NCBI GenBank assembly: GCA_002839535.1
Contig: PGYF01000016.1
Coordinates: forward strand, 16,356 to 29,821
DNA from: Nitrospira bacterium HGW-Nitrospira-1
Lineage (GTDB): Bacteria > Nitrospirota > Thermodesulfovibrionia > Thermodesulfovibrionales > UBA6898
Direction: 5' to 3'
DNA: 13,466 bases
Notes under the pieces: model-generated
Database searches by the model: none
Told to the model about the DNA's origin: nothing
Seen by the model: the letters and a program-made list of their open reading frames with translations, nothing else
Shown: piece by piece, positions 1 through 7,571 of the stretch
How the letters are laid out: every line of letters starts with the position of its first letter
Position numbering within the stretch: the stretch's first letter is position 1
Translations under genes and position numbers: made by a program

Positions 1-26
1 TAACTATGACTGAAGGAATTAAAATC

Positions 27-857
27 ATGACAACAAAAATCGCAGTTTTTAAAGGCAAGAAAGTGAGAAAAACTATTCATAAAAACGAATGGTGGTTTTC
101 CGTTATTGATATTATTGAAGCGTTAACTGATACGGAAAGGCCGAGAAAATATTGGAATGATCTTAAGAAAAAACTGATAAATGAGGGATATTCTGAAGTG
201 TCCGAAAAAATCGGACAGTTGAAATTGCAAGCCCCTGACGGAAAAATGAGAGAGACGGACTGCGCAAATACAGAAACGATATTTCGCATTATTCAGACAA
301 TTCCTTCGCCAAAAGCCGAGCCGTTCAAACGATGGCTGGCAAGAGTTGGCTATGAGAGGATAAAAGAAATAGAAGATCCGGAACTGGCAACAAAAAGGAC
401 ACACGCGATTTATAAAGCCAAAGGATATTCAGAGTCGTGGATCGCCAAGCGAATGCGCGGCATGGAAGTTAGAGAAACTTTAACAGATGAATGGAAAAAA
501 CGGGGAGCAAAAGAAGACACAGAATATTCAATTTTGACAGCGGAAATTTCCAAAGCAACATTCGGAATGACCCCGTCGCAATATAAAAAGCTTAAGGGAT
601 TAAAGCGGGAAAATTTGCGCGATCATATGGAAGATTTGGAATTGATTTTAACAATGCTTGGGGAAGCCACAACCACCAAAATAACCAGAGACAAAAATTC
701 AAAAGGATTTATTCCACTTAAACAAGACGCTAAAGAAGGTGGAGAAGTGGCCGGAGCTACCAGAAAAGACATTGAAAGAAGAACAGGCAGTCAAGTTTCA
801 ACGCAGACGAATTTTTTAAAACATCCGCAAAATAAAAAACTGCTTAAAAACAAATAG
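27..857 (+). CDS. BRO-N domain protein, phage antirepressor / DinD-like
   Basis: A 276-residue protein. The N-terminal part (about residues 15-120) resembles the BRO-N domain of baculovirus Bro and phage antirepressor proteins: an EWWFSVID motif near residues 21-28, then RKYWNDLKKKL, a PDGKMRETDCAN stretch and IPSPKAEPFKRWLARVG. The C-terminal half (LTDEWKKRGAKEDTEY, LRDHMEDLELIL, GGEVAGATRKDIERRTG) is the usual second half of the bacterial DinD/antirepressor-like family. Such proteins are thought to bind DNA or to act in phage or damage responses; the actual role here is unknown. I chose ATG 27 over the in-frame ATG at 6 because AAGGA (14-17 region) lies about 9 bases before it. The gene looks more A+T-rich than the trp-lptD genes, which suits horizontal origin. 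Its upstream context is outside the window. The family call is confident; the function is not. Confidence 0.75.
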   Translation: MTTKIAVFKGKKVRKTIHKNEWWFSVIDIIEALTDTERPRKYWNDLKKKLINEGYSEVSEKIGQLKLQAPDGKMRETDCANTETIFRIIQTIPSPKAEPFKRWLARVGYERIKEIEDPELATKRTHAIYKAKGYSESWIAKRMRGMEVRETLTDEWKKRGAKEDTEYSILTAEISKATFGMTPSQYKKLKGLKRENLRDHMEDLELILTMLGEATTTKITRDKNSKGFIPLKQDAKEGGEVAGATRKDIERRTGSQVSTQTNFLKHPQNKKLLKNK

Positions 858-859
858 CT

Positions 860-952
860 ATGCCTGACATAAAAACATACAAGACACAGGACTTGGTTTT
901 GCAGGTGAAGCAAAACTATGACCCCGCAGATAGCCAGGTTGCGGAATTATAA
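860..952 (+). pseudogene. 30-codon ORF, possible truncated gene remnant
   Basis: An ATG two bases after the BRO-like gene's stop opens a 30-codon frame beginning MPDIKTYKTQDLVLQV and ending QVAEL before TAA at 950-952. I do not recognise it. It reads like the N-terminus of a longer soluble protein cut off at the junction with trpB DNA. There is no clear ribosome binding site, so if translated it would rely on coupling to the gene before it. It could equally be a chance ORF. Confidence 0.3.
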
Positions 953-959
953 AGTTTTT

Positions 960-988
960 TTCACATGTCCCCACAGTAATTGTATTTT
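960..988 (+). promoter_or_regulatory. Candidate promoter for the trpB-lptD operon
   Basis: TTCACA at 960-965 (5 of 6 matches to TTGACA) is followed after 17 bases by TATTTT at 983-988 (4 of 6 matches to TATAAT). Transcription would begin near 995, about 20 bases before the likely trpB start. An alternative -10, TAAAAT at 994-999, has no good -35 partner. No attenuator, leader peptide or T-box structure is visible in the short leader. This is a motif match only. Confidence 0.35.
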
Positions 989-1015
989 TGGGTTAAAATA
1001 GACAAGAAAAGAGGG

Positions 1016-2215
1016 TTGACGATTAAAAGATTACCTGACAAAAAAGGCTACTTTGGAAACTATGGAGGACGATTTGCCCCCGAGACGCTTATACCTGCGC
1101 TCGATGAACTCGAAAAGGTGTATCATGCCTCGAAGAAAGACAGGGGATTTCAAAAAGAACTCCTCCTTCTCCAGAGGACATATATCGGCAGGCCGACGCC
1201 GCTCTATTTCGCTCATAGGCTGACCGGGTTGCTGGCCGGGGCGAAGATTTATCTGAAACGTGAGGACCTTGCCCATACAGGCGCACACAAGATCAACAAC
1301 GCAGTCGGCCAGGCCCTCCTTGCAAAAAAAATGGGGAAAACCAGATTGATCGCAGAAACAGGCGCTGGTCAGCATGGAGTAGCAACTGCTACAGGGGCTG
1401 CGCTTATGGGGCTCGAATGTGAAATTTATATGGGCACTGACGATATAGCGAGACAGTCCCTGAATGTCTTCAGGATGAAGCTGCTCGGCGCAAAGGTGAA
1501 CGAGGTTTCGATAGGCTCAAGGACTTTGAAGGACGCCATTAATGAGGCAATGCGCGACTGGACTACGAATGTGAGAACAACCCATTATGTCCTCGGCACA
1601 GCTTTTGGTCCCAACCCCTTCCCTGCGATGGTGAGGGACTTCCAGTCTGTTATCGGGAAAGAGGCAAAGAAGCAGATACTGTTTGCAGAGGGCAGGCTGC
1701 CTGATTACCTTGTTGCCTGTGTCGGAGGGGGCAGCAATTCCATCGGCCTGTTCCATGAGTTTCTTCCAGAGGATGTGAAGATGATAGGGGTCGAGGCAGG
1801 GGGTAGAGGCGTAGATACAGGAGACCATGCCGCACGGTTTGCAGGGGGTTCTGTCGGAGTACTCCAGGGGACAAAAAGCTATCTGCTTCAGGATGAAGAC
1901 GGCAATGTGCTCGGGACACATTCAGTCTCAGCAGGGCTCGACTATGCCGCTGTAGGGCCGGAACACGCGTACCTGAAAGATACAGGCCGGGTGCAGTATA
2001 CCTATGCACATGATGAAGAAGCGCTCAATGCGTTTGAACTCCTGTCAAGGACTGAGGGTATCATACCCGCGCTTGAGTCTTCCCATGCGCTGGCAGAGGT
2101 GATAAAATTTGCCCCGCGGCTTTCCCAGGATAAAATCATAATCGTTAATCTTTCCGGCAGAGGAGACAAGGACGTCCAGCATGTCGCACGGATTAAAGGT
2201 GTTTTGCTGTCATGA
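1016..2215 (+). CDS. trpB: Tryptophan synthase beta chain
   Basis: The PLP enzyme that joins indole, channelled from TrpA, to serine to make tryptophan. It is about 399 residues from a TTG at 1016, close to the family's usual 395-400. The opening LPDKKGYFGNYGGRFAPETL is typical TrpB. The PLP lysine lies in HTGAHKINN (K92 in this numbering), the catalytic glutamate in LIAETGAGQHG (E114), the phosphate-binding loop is GGGSN, and the pyridine-contacting serine is in NLSGRGDKD. All core residues look intact. The start is uncertain: there is no ATG, GAGGG (1011-1015) sits directly against the TTG, and an ATT at 1022 would be spaced better. A TTG at 980 also keeps frame but lies inside the candidate promoter. 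The stop overlaps trpA by ATGA. Confidence 0.95.
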   Translation: MTIKRLPDKKGYFGNYGGRFAPETLIPALDELEKVYHASKKDRGFQKELLLLQRTYIGRPTPLYFAHRLTGLLAGAKIYLKREDLAHTGAHKINNAVGQALLAKKMGKTRLIAETGAGQHGVATATGAALMGLECEIYMGTDDIARQSLNVFRMKLLGAKVNEVSIGSRTLKDAINEAMRDWTTNVRTTHYVLGTAFGPNPFPAMVRDFQSVIGKEAKKQILFAEGRLPDYLVACVGGGSNSIGLFHEFLPEDVKMIGVEAGGRGVDTGDHAARFAGGSVGVLQGTKSYLLQDEDGNVLGTHSVSAGLDYAAVGPEHAYLKDTGRVQYTYAHDEEALNAFELLSRTEGIIPALESSHALAEVIKFAPRLSQDKIIIVNLSGRGDKDVQHVARIKGVLLS

Positions 2216-2991
2216 GTTCCCGCATAGCCGGAAAGTTCAGGGAGATCCGCAGAAAAAACAGTAAGGCCTTTATACCGTATATCATGGCCGGCGATCCAAA
2301 TATCAAAAGAACATGTGAGTTGATCAGGATACTTGAAGACTGCGGGGCTGATATTATTGAATTGGGCGTCCCTTTTTCAGACCCCCTTGCAGACGGCCCG
2401 ACAATCCAGAAGGCTGCTCAAAGGGCGCTGGATGAGGGCGTCACCTTGAAAAAAGTAATTGCGCTTGTGGCTGAGTTAAGGCTTAATACTCAGATACCCA
2501 TCATCCTTATGACCTATTATAACCCGATATTCAAATACGGTGAGGAGAGGTTCGCGCTTGACGCCTCTGCTTCGGGCGTTGATGGGATAATCGTGCCTGA
2601 CCTTCCGCCTGATGAAGCAGACAATCTGATCAAGTATTCAAGGAAAAGCAGGCTCGATACTATTTTCCTGCTTGCGCCGACATCCACGGATATAAGGATT
2701 CACAAGGTCGCCAGGGCATCTACAGGGTTCATCTATTATGTGCCGATTACCGGGATTACCGGCGCAAAACTTTCTCCGGACTCATCCGTTGAGTCGCACA
2801 TAGCGAAGATAAGAAGTGTCACTGACAAGCCCATTGCTGTTGGGTTCGGCATTTCCACTCCTGAGGAGGCAGCCGGTATTTCGCGGTTTGCGGATGGTGT
2901 TATAGTCGGCAGCGCAATAGTAAAAAGGGTTGTGGAGCCTGACGAGGAGTTGAAAAACTACCTGCTTTCTCTGAGGAATGCAATACAGTGA
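2212..2991 (+). CDS. trpA: Tryptophan synthase alpha chain
   Basis: Cleaves indole-3-glycerol phosphate to indole and glyceraldehyde-3-phosphate and passes indole to TrpB in the alpha2-beta2 complex. It has 259 residues, normal for this TIM-barrel family. The two catalytic acids are visible: E50 in IIELGVPFSDP and D61 in DPLADGPTIQ. PDLPPDEA, GFIYYVPITGITG, the glycine-rich GFGISTPEEA and DGVIVGSAIV are also standard TrpA segments; the last two form the phosphate site. The ATG overlaps the trpB stop by four bases and has no strong ribosome binding site of its own, so translation is probably coupled to trpB, which suits a 1:1 complex. It is followed by a 42-bp gap before accD. Confidence 0.96.
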   Translation: MSSRIAGKFREIRRKNSKAFIPYIMAGDPNIKRTCELIRILEDCGADIIELGVPFSDPLADGPTIQKAAQRALDEGVTLKKVIALVAELRLNTQIPIILMTYYNPIFKYGEERFALDASASGVDGIIVPDLPPDEADNLIKYSRKSRLDTIFLLAPTSTDIRIHKVARASTGFIYYVPITGITGAKLSPDSSVESHIAKIRSVTDKPIAVGFGISTPEEAAGISRFADGVIVGSAIVKRVVEPDEELKNYLLSLRNAIQ

Positions 2992-3021
2992 CAGATAACC
3001 TCAGAAGAAGTTACAGCAGAT

Positions 3022-3026
3022 AAGGA
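3022..3026 (+). promoter_or_regulatory. Ribosome binding site of accD
   Basis: AAGGA with a 7-base spacer before ATG 3034. This is the one gene within the trpB-lptD operon with clearly independent initiation; the other three downstream genes start by ATGA overlap. Confidence 0.6.
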
Positions 3027-3033
3027 CATTGAT

Positions 3034-3867
3034 ATGGCGTGGTTTAAAAAAAGCAAAGGACTGAAAACAGACAAAAAGGTCAAGATCCCTGAGGGGTTGT
3101 GGGTGAAGTGCGACAGTTGCAAAGAGGTAATATACAAGAAGGAGATAGACAAGAACCTCAGGATATGCCCTAAATGCAATTATCATTTTAGGATAAGCGC
3201 CAGGGAACGCATCGAGCTCCTTGTTGACGAAGGGAGTTTTGTTGAAATTGATTCCGGTTTGGCGTCGAATGACCCGCTGAACTTTAAAGACAAGATATCT
3301 TACAAGGACAGGCTTGAAGAAAACAGAAAGAAGAGCGGGCTTGAAGAGGCTGCCATCTCAGGCGAGGCGGCTATAGAAGGCAGACCAATAATTCTGGTAA
3401 TTATGGATTTTGCGTTTATGGGCGGAAGCATGGGGTCTGTTGTCGGAGAGAAGGTCATGAGGGCAGCCGAGGCCGCTCTTGAGAAAAAAATACCGCTGAT
3501 AACGGTTTCTTCTTCCGGCGGCGCGAGGATGCAGGAAGGCATATTTTCGTTGATGCAGATGGCCAGGGTATCTGCCGCAATAGCAAAGCTGCACGAGAGC
3601 GGCAACCTGTATATTTCTATACTCGCTGATCCTACTTTTGGAGGTGTTACTGCCAGCTTTGCCATGCTTGGGGATGTCATTATTGCCGAACCGAGGAGCC
3701 TTATCGGGTTTGCGGGTCCCAGGGTAATAGAACAGACGATTAAACAGCAGCTTCCCGAGGATTTTCAGCGGGCTGAGTTCCTTCTTGAGCATGGCATGAT
3801 AGACCTTGTCATTGACAGGAAAGAACTGAAAAAAACCATCAGCCAAATTATTGAACTGCTTACATGA
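3034..3867 (+). CDS. accD: Acetyl-CoA carboxylase carboxyltransferase subunit beta
   Basis: The beta half of the carboxyltransferase that moves the carboxyl group from carboxybiotin to acetyl-CoA, giving malonyl-CoA for fatty acid synthesis. Its partner AccA is not in this window. It has 277 residues, near the usual 280-300. A four-cysteine zinc ribbon is at the N-terminus (C26, C29, C45, C48, in VKCDSCKE and ICPKCNYHF). The crotonase-fold carboxyltransferase domain follows, with GGSMGSVVGEK and the oxyanion motif SGGARMQEG at 161-169, then DPTFGGVTASFAMLGDV and IGFAGPRVIEQT. The zinc ribbon identifies it as the bacterial AccD type rather than a propionyl-CoA carboxylase subunit. The stop overlaps folC by ATGA. 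The neighbourhood trpA-accD-folC recurs in several proteobacterial groups. Confidence 0.96.
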   Translation: MAWFKKSKGLKTDKKVKIPEGLWVKCDSCKEVIYKKEIDKNLRICPKCNYHFRISARERIELLVDEGSFVEIDSGLASNDPLNFKDKISYKDRLEENRKKSGLEEAAISGEAAIEGRPIILVIMDFAFMGGSMGSVVGEKVMRAAEAALEKKIPLITVSSSGGARMQEGIFSLMQMARVSAAIAKLHESGNLYISILADPTFGGVTASFAMLGDVIIAEPRSLIGFAGPRVIEQTIKQQLPEDFQRAEFLLEHGMIDLVIDRKELKKTISQIIELLT

Positions 3868-5183
3868 GGTATGCAGACACGATAGAGTATCTGTACGGCC
3901 TCCAGAAGCACGGCATGAAATTCGGCCTTGATAATATAAAGAGGCTGATGTCTCTCCTGGGAGAACCTCAAAAATCATTTTTTTCAATACATGTGGCAGG
4001 GACAAACGGCAAAGGTTCGACCTCTGCAATGATCGAATCCCTGCTCCGTACAAAAGGGGTCAGGACAGGACTTTTTACCTCGCCCCATCTGGTGAGTTTT
4101 ACCGAAAGGATAAGGGTCAACGGTCAGGAGATAAATGAAGATGACGTCATAGAACTCGCCGGCGAGGTCAGGACAGCGGTTTCAGGAATTAAAGATTTCA
4201 GTCCCACCTTTTTCGAGGTAGTGTCTGCAATGGCCTTTCTGCATTTTATGAAAATGAAGGTGAAATGGGCAGTGGTTGAGGTCGGCATGGGCGGCAGATT
4301 AGATGCAACGAACATCATTCAGCCGGAAGTTGTTGTCATTACGAGTATTGGGATGGACCATAGTGAATTTCTCGGAGATACTCTGGAGGAGATTGCCGGG
4401 GAAAAGGCAGGGATAATAAAACAGGGTGTGCCTGTAGTAACGGCTGAGCAAAGCCCTGAGGTCTTGGGGGTTATTAAACAGCGATGCGATGAGGCAGGCT
4501 CTCCGCTTTTCAGGTTCCATTCCGAGTTTTCAGCAGCGAGGGCTTCAGGTGATTCAGAGGCGGTCTCTCTTGACTATCAAGGAAGAAATGCTTACCGGCA
4601 TGTCGGCTTGTCCCTGGCAGGGGAACATCAGATACGCAATGCTGCCCTGGCAATAAAGGCGGTCGAGATCGTATCGGAAAAATATCCTGACATGGATTGT
4701 AATATGGATTGTGATATTAGAAAAGGGCTGGGAGATGTGAGGTGGCCCGGCAGGCTTGAAATGATAAAAGAAAATCCGCCGATACTTATTGATGGGGCCC
4801 ACAATCCCCCTGCAGCAACGGCTCTTTCCGCGCACCTTCAAAAATTACCGGCTGCAAAATACAGAAGGATAATCATGGTTATTGGTGTGATGGCGGATAA
4901 GGACATCGCAGGGATACTGAAACCACTGCTCCCCCTGGCAGATGAAATAGTCTTTGCCTCCCCTGCATATGGAAGGGCAGCTTCTGCAAAAAAGCTTCAG
5001 GATATTGCAGCGGCCATAGGGTATGCCTCTAAAACAGCAGAGAGTGTTCGAGGGGCATTGAATATGGCTGAAAGCCTTTATAAACCAGGAGACCTCATCG
5101 TAGTTACCGGGTCGTTCTATACTATTGGCGAGGCAAAGGAGGCGATTGGGCATAAAGGTGTGCTTGCGGGTCTCAGGGAATGA
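3864..5183 (+). CDS. folC: Bifunctional dihydrofolate / folylpolyglutamate synthase
   Basis: A Mur-ligase-family enzyme that adds glutamate to dihydropteroate and extends the polyglutamate tail of folates, using ATP. It has 439 residues, as expected. The P-loop is HVAGTNGKGS (GTNGKGS at 46-52). Also seen are VVEVGMGGRLDATN, SIGMDHSEFLGDTLEEIAGEKAGIIK (whose lysine is the carbamylation-site region), HQIRNAALAI, WPGRLE and the C-terminal ILIDGAHNP. Whether it does both reactions or only polyglutamylation cannot be settled from sequence; bacteria usually have one bifunctional copy. It starts by ATGA overlap with accD and ends by ATGA overlap with lptD. An in-frame 12-bp duplication near residue 280 adds four residues. 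Confidence 0.95.
   Translation: MRYADTIEYLYGLQKHGMKFGLDNIKRLMSLLGEPQKSFFSIHVAGTNGKGSTSAMIESLLRTKGVRTGLFTSPHLVSFTERIRVNGQEINEDDVIELAGEVRTAVSGIKDFSPTFFEVVSAMAFLHFMKMKVKWAVVEVGMGGRLDATNIIQPEVVVITSIGMDHSEFLGDTLEEIAGEKAGIIKQGVPVVTAEQSPEVLGVIKQRCDEAGSPLFRFHSEFSAARASGDSEAVSLDYQGRNAYRHVGLSLAGEHQIRNAALAIKAVEIVSEKYPDMDCNMDCDIRKGLGDVRWPGRLEMIKENPPILIDGAHNPPAATALSAHLQKLPAAKYRRIIMVIGVMADKDIAGILKPLLPLADEIVFASPAYGRAASAKKLQDIAAAIGYASKTAESVRGALNMAESLYKPGDLIVVTGSFYTIGEAKEAIGHKGVLAGLRE
4692..4715 (+). repeat. In-frame 12-bp tandem duplication within folC
   Basis: ATGGATTGTAAT (4692-4703) is followed directly by ATGGATTGTGAT (4704-4715), one base different. It lies in frame and encodes MDCN then MDCD at residues 277-284, between the two Mur-ligase domains and just before the conserved WPGRLE region. 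It is probably a slippage duplication in a tolerant loop. Confidence 0.7.
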
Positions 5184-7147
5184 CACCAAAAAATAAACAT
5201 TCAAATAATGGACGCCCTGCGGTCTCTGCCGCAGGGTTCTTCACTATTTTTCTCTTTATTGTCTGCTCACTATTTTCCCCCTCATATAGTTTTGCGGAAG
5301 AGACAGTAATCACTTCCAACAGCCTTGAGTATTTCAGCGAGACGAGGCAGTATGTAGCAAAAGGATCGGCTGAGATTAAACAGAAAGATGCTGTTATTAC
5401 CGCTGATGAGATTACCTATCGTGAAGCTGTCTCGAATGTTATTGCGGTGGGAAAAGTACATTACCACGACGCCGGTACTTCCATAAAAGCCGAGAAGGCT
5501 GAATTGAACCTTGAAACAAAAACAGGCAGGTTATTTGATGCGGATATCTTTTATACAAAGAAAAATGTTTATCTGTGGGGCGAGGAAATAGAGAAAAGAG
5601 GGGAGAACTCGTATTACAGCCCGTCAGCGGTTTTTACGGCCTGTGACGCGCCGGTACCTGCCTGGTGTTTCAAGGGGAGAAATGTCGATGTTGTCCTGGG
5701 AGAAAGGTTAAAGGCAAAGGATGCAACCTTCAGGATAAAAAATGTCCCTGTTATGTATACGCCCTATCTATGGGCGCCTATTCTTACGACAAGACAGACA
5801 GGATTTCTTATGCCTGTAGTCAGTCAGAGCAATTCGCGCGGCTTTGGTATGCACATCCCGTTTTTCTGGGCGATATCCGGTCACAGGGACGCCACCTTTG
5901 TGTTAGATACATACAGCAGGCTGGGGATAGGCACAGGCATGGAATACCGCTTCATTGAGCCAGGAGGCGCAAAGGGGTATGGGTGGGCTTATCATATCAG
6001 GGATACTGAGTTGGACAAGGATTTCTGGGAGTTGAAGGGGCTCTATGAAAATCGTTCCGCAGACGGACATGGCGGTTTCCTGAATCTCAATATTCTGAAT
6101 GAAAAGGATTTTTACCGGGAATTCAGCTCTCATCTGGAGACAAGGACACAGCGTTTTCTTGAATCCACAGGGGAATTGAATTTGCCTTTAAAAAATTCAC
6201 GACTCTATCTGCTTTCACAGTACTGGATAGATCTGAAGCATGATACAGCCGATGTTGCCCAGAAACTGCCTGAGGCAGGATATGTTTTGAACTATACGAA
6301 ACTCGGCAGCTCCCTGATCTCCGCCTCTCTGACTGCTGCAAACATGTGGAGGGATGGAGGTTTATCAGCCGGAAGAATAGATTTTTACCCTGAACTCTTA
6401 CATTCATTTGGGAAGGATTTTGTTGTTTCGCAGAGAGCGGCTGTCAGGGCAACGGCTTATTCCTTCTCAGGGGACGAAACAATAGCCATGGGTCTTCAGA
6501 GGACTGCATTTGAATATGATGTTGTTGGCCATACAAGGCTGTACAGGAAGTACGCCTCTTTTTTGCATGTCATTGAACCCGCGCTCAGATACCATTTTAT
6601 AGCAAGCTCTGACAATGACCTCCAGGTCTTTGATGCTTCGGAACTTTTCAGGAAAACCTCACGGATTGAACTCAGCCTTTTAAACAGGATAATAACCAGC
6701 GGAACTGAAGCGGCCACGGTGCGGCTCACACAGGAAATGGAAACCTATAATGGCAGCCGGCCGTTTCTGCCGCTCAAGCTGGAAGTGGCGATAAATAAAG
6801 GCGTCCCGATAAAACTTGACGCAACATATGATGTACATACAGGAAAGATCGAGACAGTAAGTTCTGAACTCAGTCTGAATATTCTGAAGGCAAACATTGC
6901 GTTTGGTCAGACATATAACAGGACGGAAAATATTATGCTCTATAAGGCGGGCATAGACTTTAGTCCTTACAAGAGAGTGCATGTCAGCAGCAGCATATGG
7001 TACGATGCAAAAGGCGGCGGGGTAAGGGACATGAGTGTTGCTGTGAGGTATCAGAGGCAGTGCTGGGGGCTGAGATTTGAGATAATTAAAAAGCCTGGTG
7101 ATTATACCACGCTGCTGATGTTTGAGCTTGCCAGCCTCAATAAATGA
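5180..7147 (+). CDS. lptD: LPS-assembly outer membrane protein LptD (OstA)
   Basis: The outer-membrane barrel that inserts lipopolysaccharide into the outer leaflet with LptE. It has 655 residues, shorter than the roughly 780 of E. coli. A signal peptide spans residues 1-39 (hydrophobic core FFTIFLFIVCSLF, likely cleavage at SFA/EE). An OstA_N/LptA-like periplasmic domain follows at about 42-140 (SNSLEYFSETRQYVAKGSAEI, ITADEITY, AVGKVHYHD). The LptD barrel starts near 150, with the conserved YTPYLWAPI and RQTGFLMPVV signature. Cysteines at 155 and 163 and one near the C-terminus (C628, in QRQCWGLRFEI) could form the long-range disulfide known in E. coli LptD. The gene ends five bases before the convergent atpC stop. 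The start overlaps the folC stop by ATGA. Confidence 0.92.
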   Translation: MTPKNKHSNNGRPAVSAAGFFTIFLFIVCSLFSPSYSFAEETVITSNSLEYFSETRQYVAKGSAEIKQKDAVITADEITYREAVSNVIAVGKVHYHDAGTSIKAEKAELNLETKTGRLFDADIFYTKKNVYLWGEEIEKRGENSYYSPSAVFTACDAPVPAWCFKGRNVDVVLGERLKAKDATFRIKNVPVMYTPYLWAPILTTRQTGFLMPVVSQSNSRGFGMHIPFFWAISGHRDATFVLDTYSRLGIGTGMEYRFIEPGGAKGYGWAYHIRDTELDKDFWELKGLYENRSADGHGGFLNLNILNEKDFYREFSSHLETRTQRFLESTGELNLPLKNSRLYLLSQYWIDLKHDTADVAQKLPEAGYVLNYTKLGSSLISASLTAANMWRDGGLSAGRIDFYPELLHSFGKDFVVSQRAAVRATAYSFSGDETIAMGLQRTAFEYDVVGHTRLYRKYASFLHVIEPALRYHFIASSDNDLQVFDASELFRKTSRIELSLLNRIITSGTEAATVRLTQEMETYNGSRPFLPLKLEVAINKGVPIKLDATYDVHTGKIETVSSELSLNILKANIAFGQTYNRTENIMLYKAGIDFSPYKRVHVSSSIWYDAKGGGVRDMSVAVRYQRQCWGLRFEIIKKPGDYTTLLMFELASLNK

Positions 7148-7181
7148 TTCAGTTATTTCATTCTTTTCAACTCGGCAAGCT
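7125..7181. terminator. Possible bidirectional terminator across the lptD/atpC junction
   Basis: AGCTTGCC (7125-7132) and GGCAAGCT (7174-7181) are perfect 8-bp inverted arms, one in the end of each convergent coding region, with an A+T-rich 41-bp interior that has a weaker inner 5-bp arm pair (7143-7147 and 7158-7162). There is no classical T-tract hairpin and no room for one between the stops. The loop is long, so this is only a candidate for bidirectional termination. Confidence 0.25.
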
Positions 7182-7566
7182 GTATTCTGGTGACAGCCCT
7201 TTCAAGCGCTGTTTCAGCCCGGTGAAAGTCTATATCTTCCGCCTTCCTGAGCCTTTCCTCAGCCCTCCTCATTGCTGCCTTTGCCCTCTCAAGATCAATC
7301 TCTTCAGAGAGTTCAGCGCTGTCTGCAAGGACAAGGACATTATCTGCTCCGACCTCGGCATAACCCCAGTTTACAAAGAAGTATTTCGTTATTTTGCCGA
7401 TCTTGCCGGCAAGAATGCCGATCTTCAGGGTCGTCACAAAGGGCACATGTCCGGGTAGAACCCCGAACTCCCCTTCGCTCCCGCTTGCGGTAACCTCATC
7501 CACCTCTTCACTGAAAACAAGTCCATGAGGTGTTACTATTTCAAGAAGAAGTTTTCCTTCTGCCAT
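7153..7566 (-). CDS. atpC: ATP synthase F1 subunit epsilon
   Basis: Part of the central stalk, and in bacteria an ATP-hydrolysis inhibitor through its mobile C-terminal helices. It has 137 residues, a normal length. The N-terminal beta-sandwich carries the family hallmarks VTPHGLVFSEEVDEV, SGSEGEFGVLPGHVPFVT and NWGYAEV. The C-terminal part from about residue 90 (EEIDLERAKAAMRRAEERL) is a charged helical hairpin, so this is the full-length form with both helices. It is the last gene of the atp operon, starting 5 bases after the atpD stop, with GAGGT about 7 bases before its ATG. Its stop is 5 bases from that of the convergent lptD. Confidence 0.96.
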   Translation of the reverse strand: MAEGKLLLEIVTPHGLVFSEEVDEVTASGSEGEFGVLPGHVPFVTTLKIGILAGKIGKITKYFFVNWGYAEVGADNVLVLADSAELSEEIDLERAKAAMRRAEERLRKAEDIDFHRAETALERAVTRIQLAELKRMK

Positions 7567-7571
7567 TGTCC

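Noticed and set aside
980..1015. N-terminal extension of trpB from a TTG at 980
   Set aside because: It overlaps the candidate promoter, has no ribosome binding site, and adds 12 residues not typical of TrpB, so I start at 1016.
1016..1021. TTGACG as a -35 box for a promoter inside the trpB 5' end
   Set aside because: No acceptable -10 at 16-18 bases downstream.
3358..4053. 231-codon minus-strand ORF opposite accD/folC
   Set aside because: A shadow of two well-supported genes; the protein shows no recognisable motif or credible start context.
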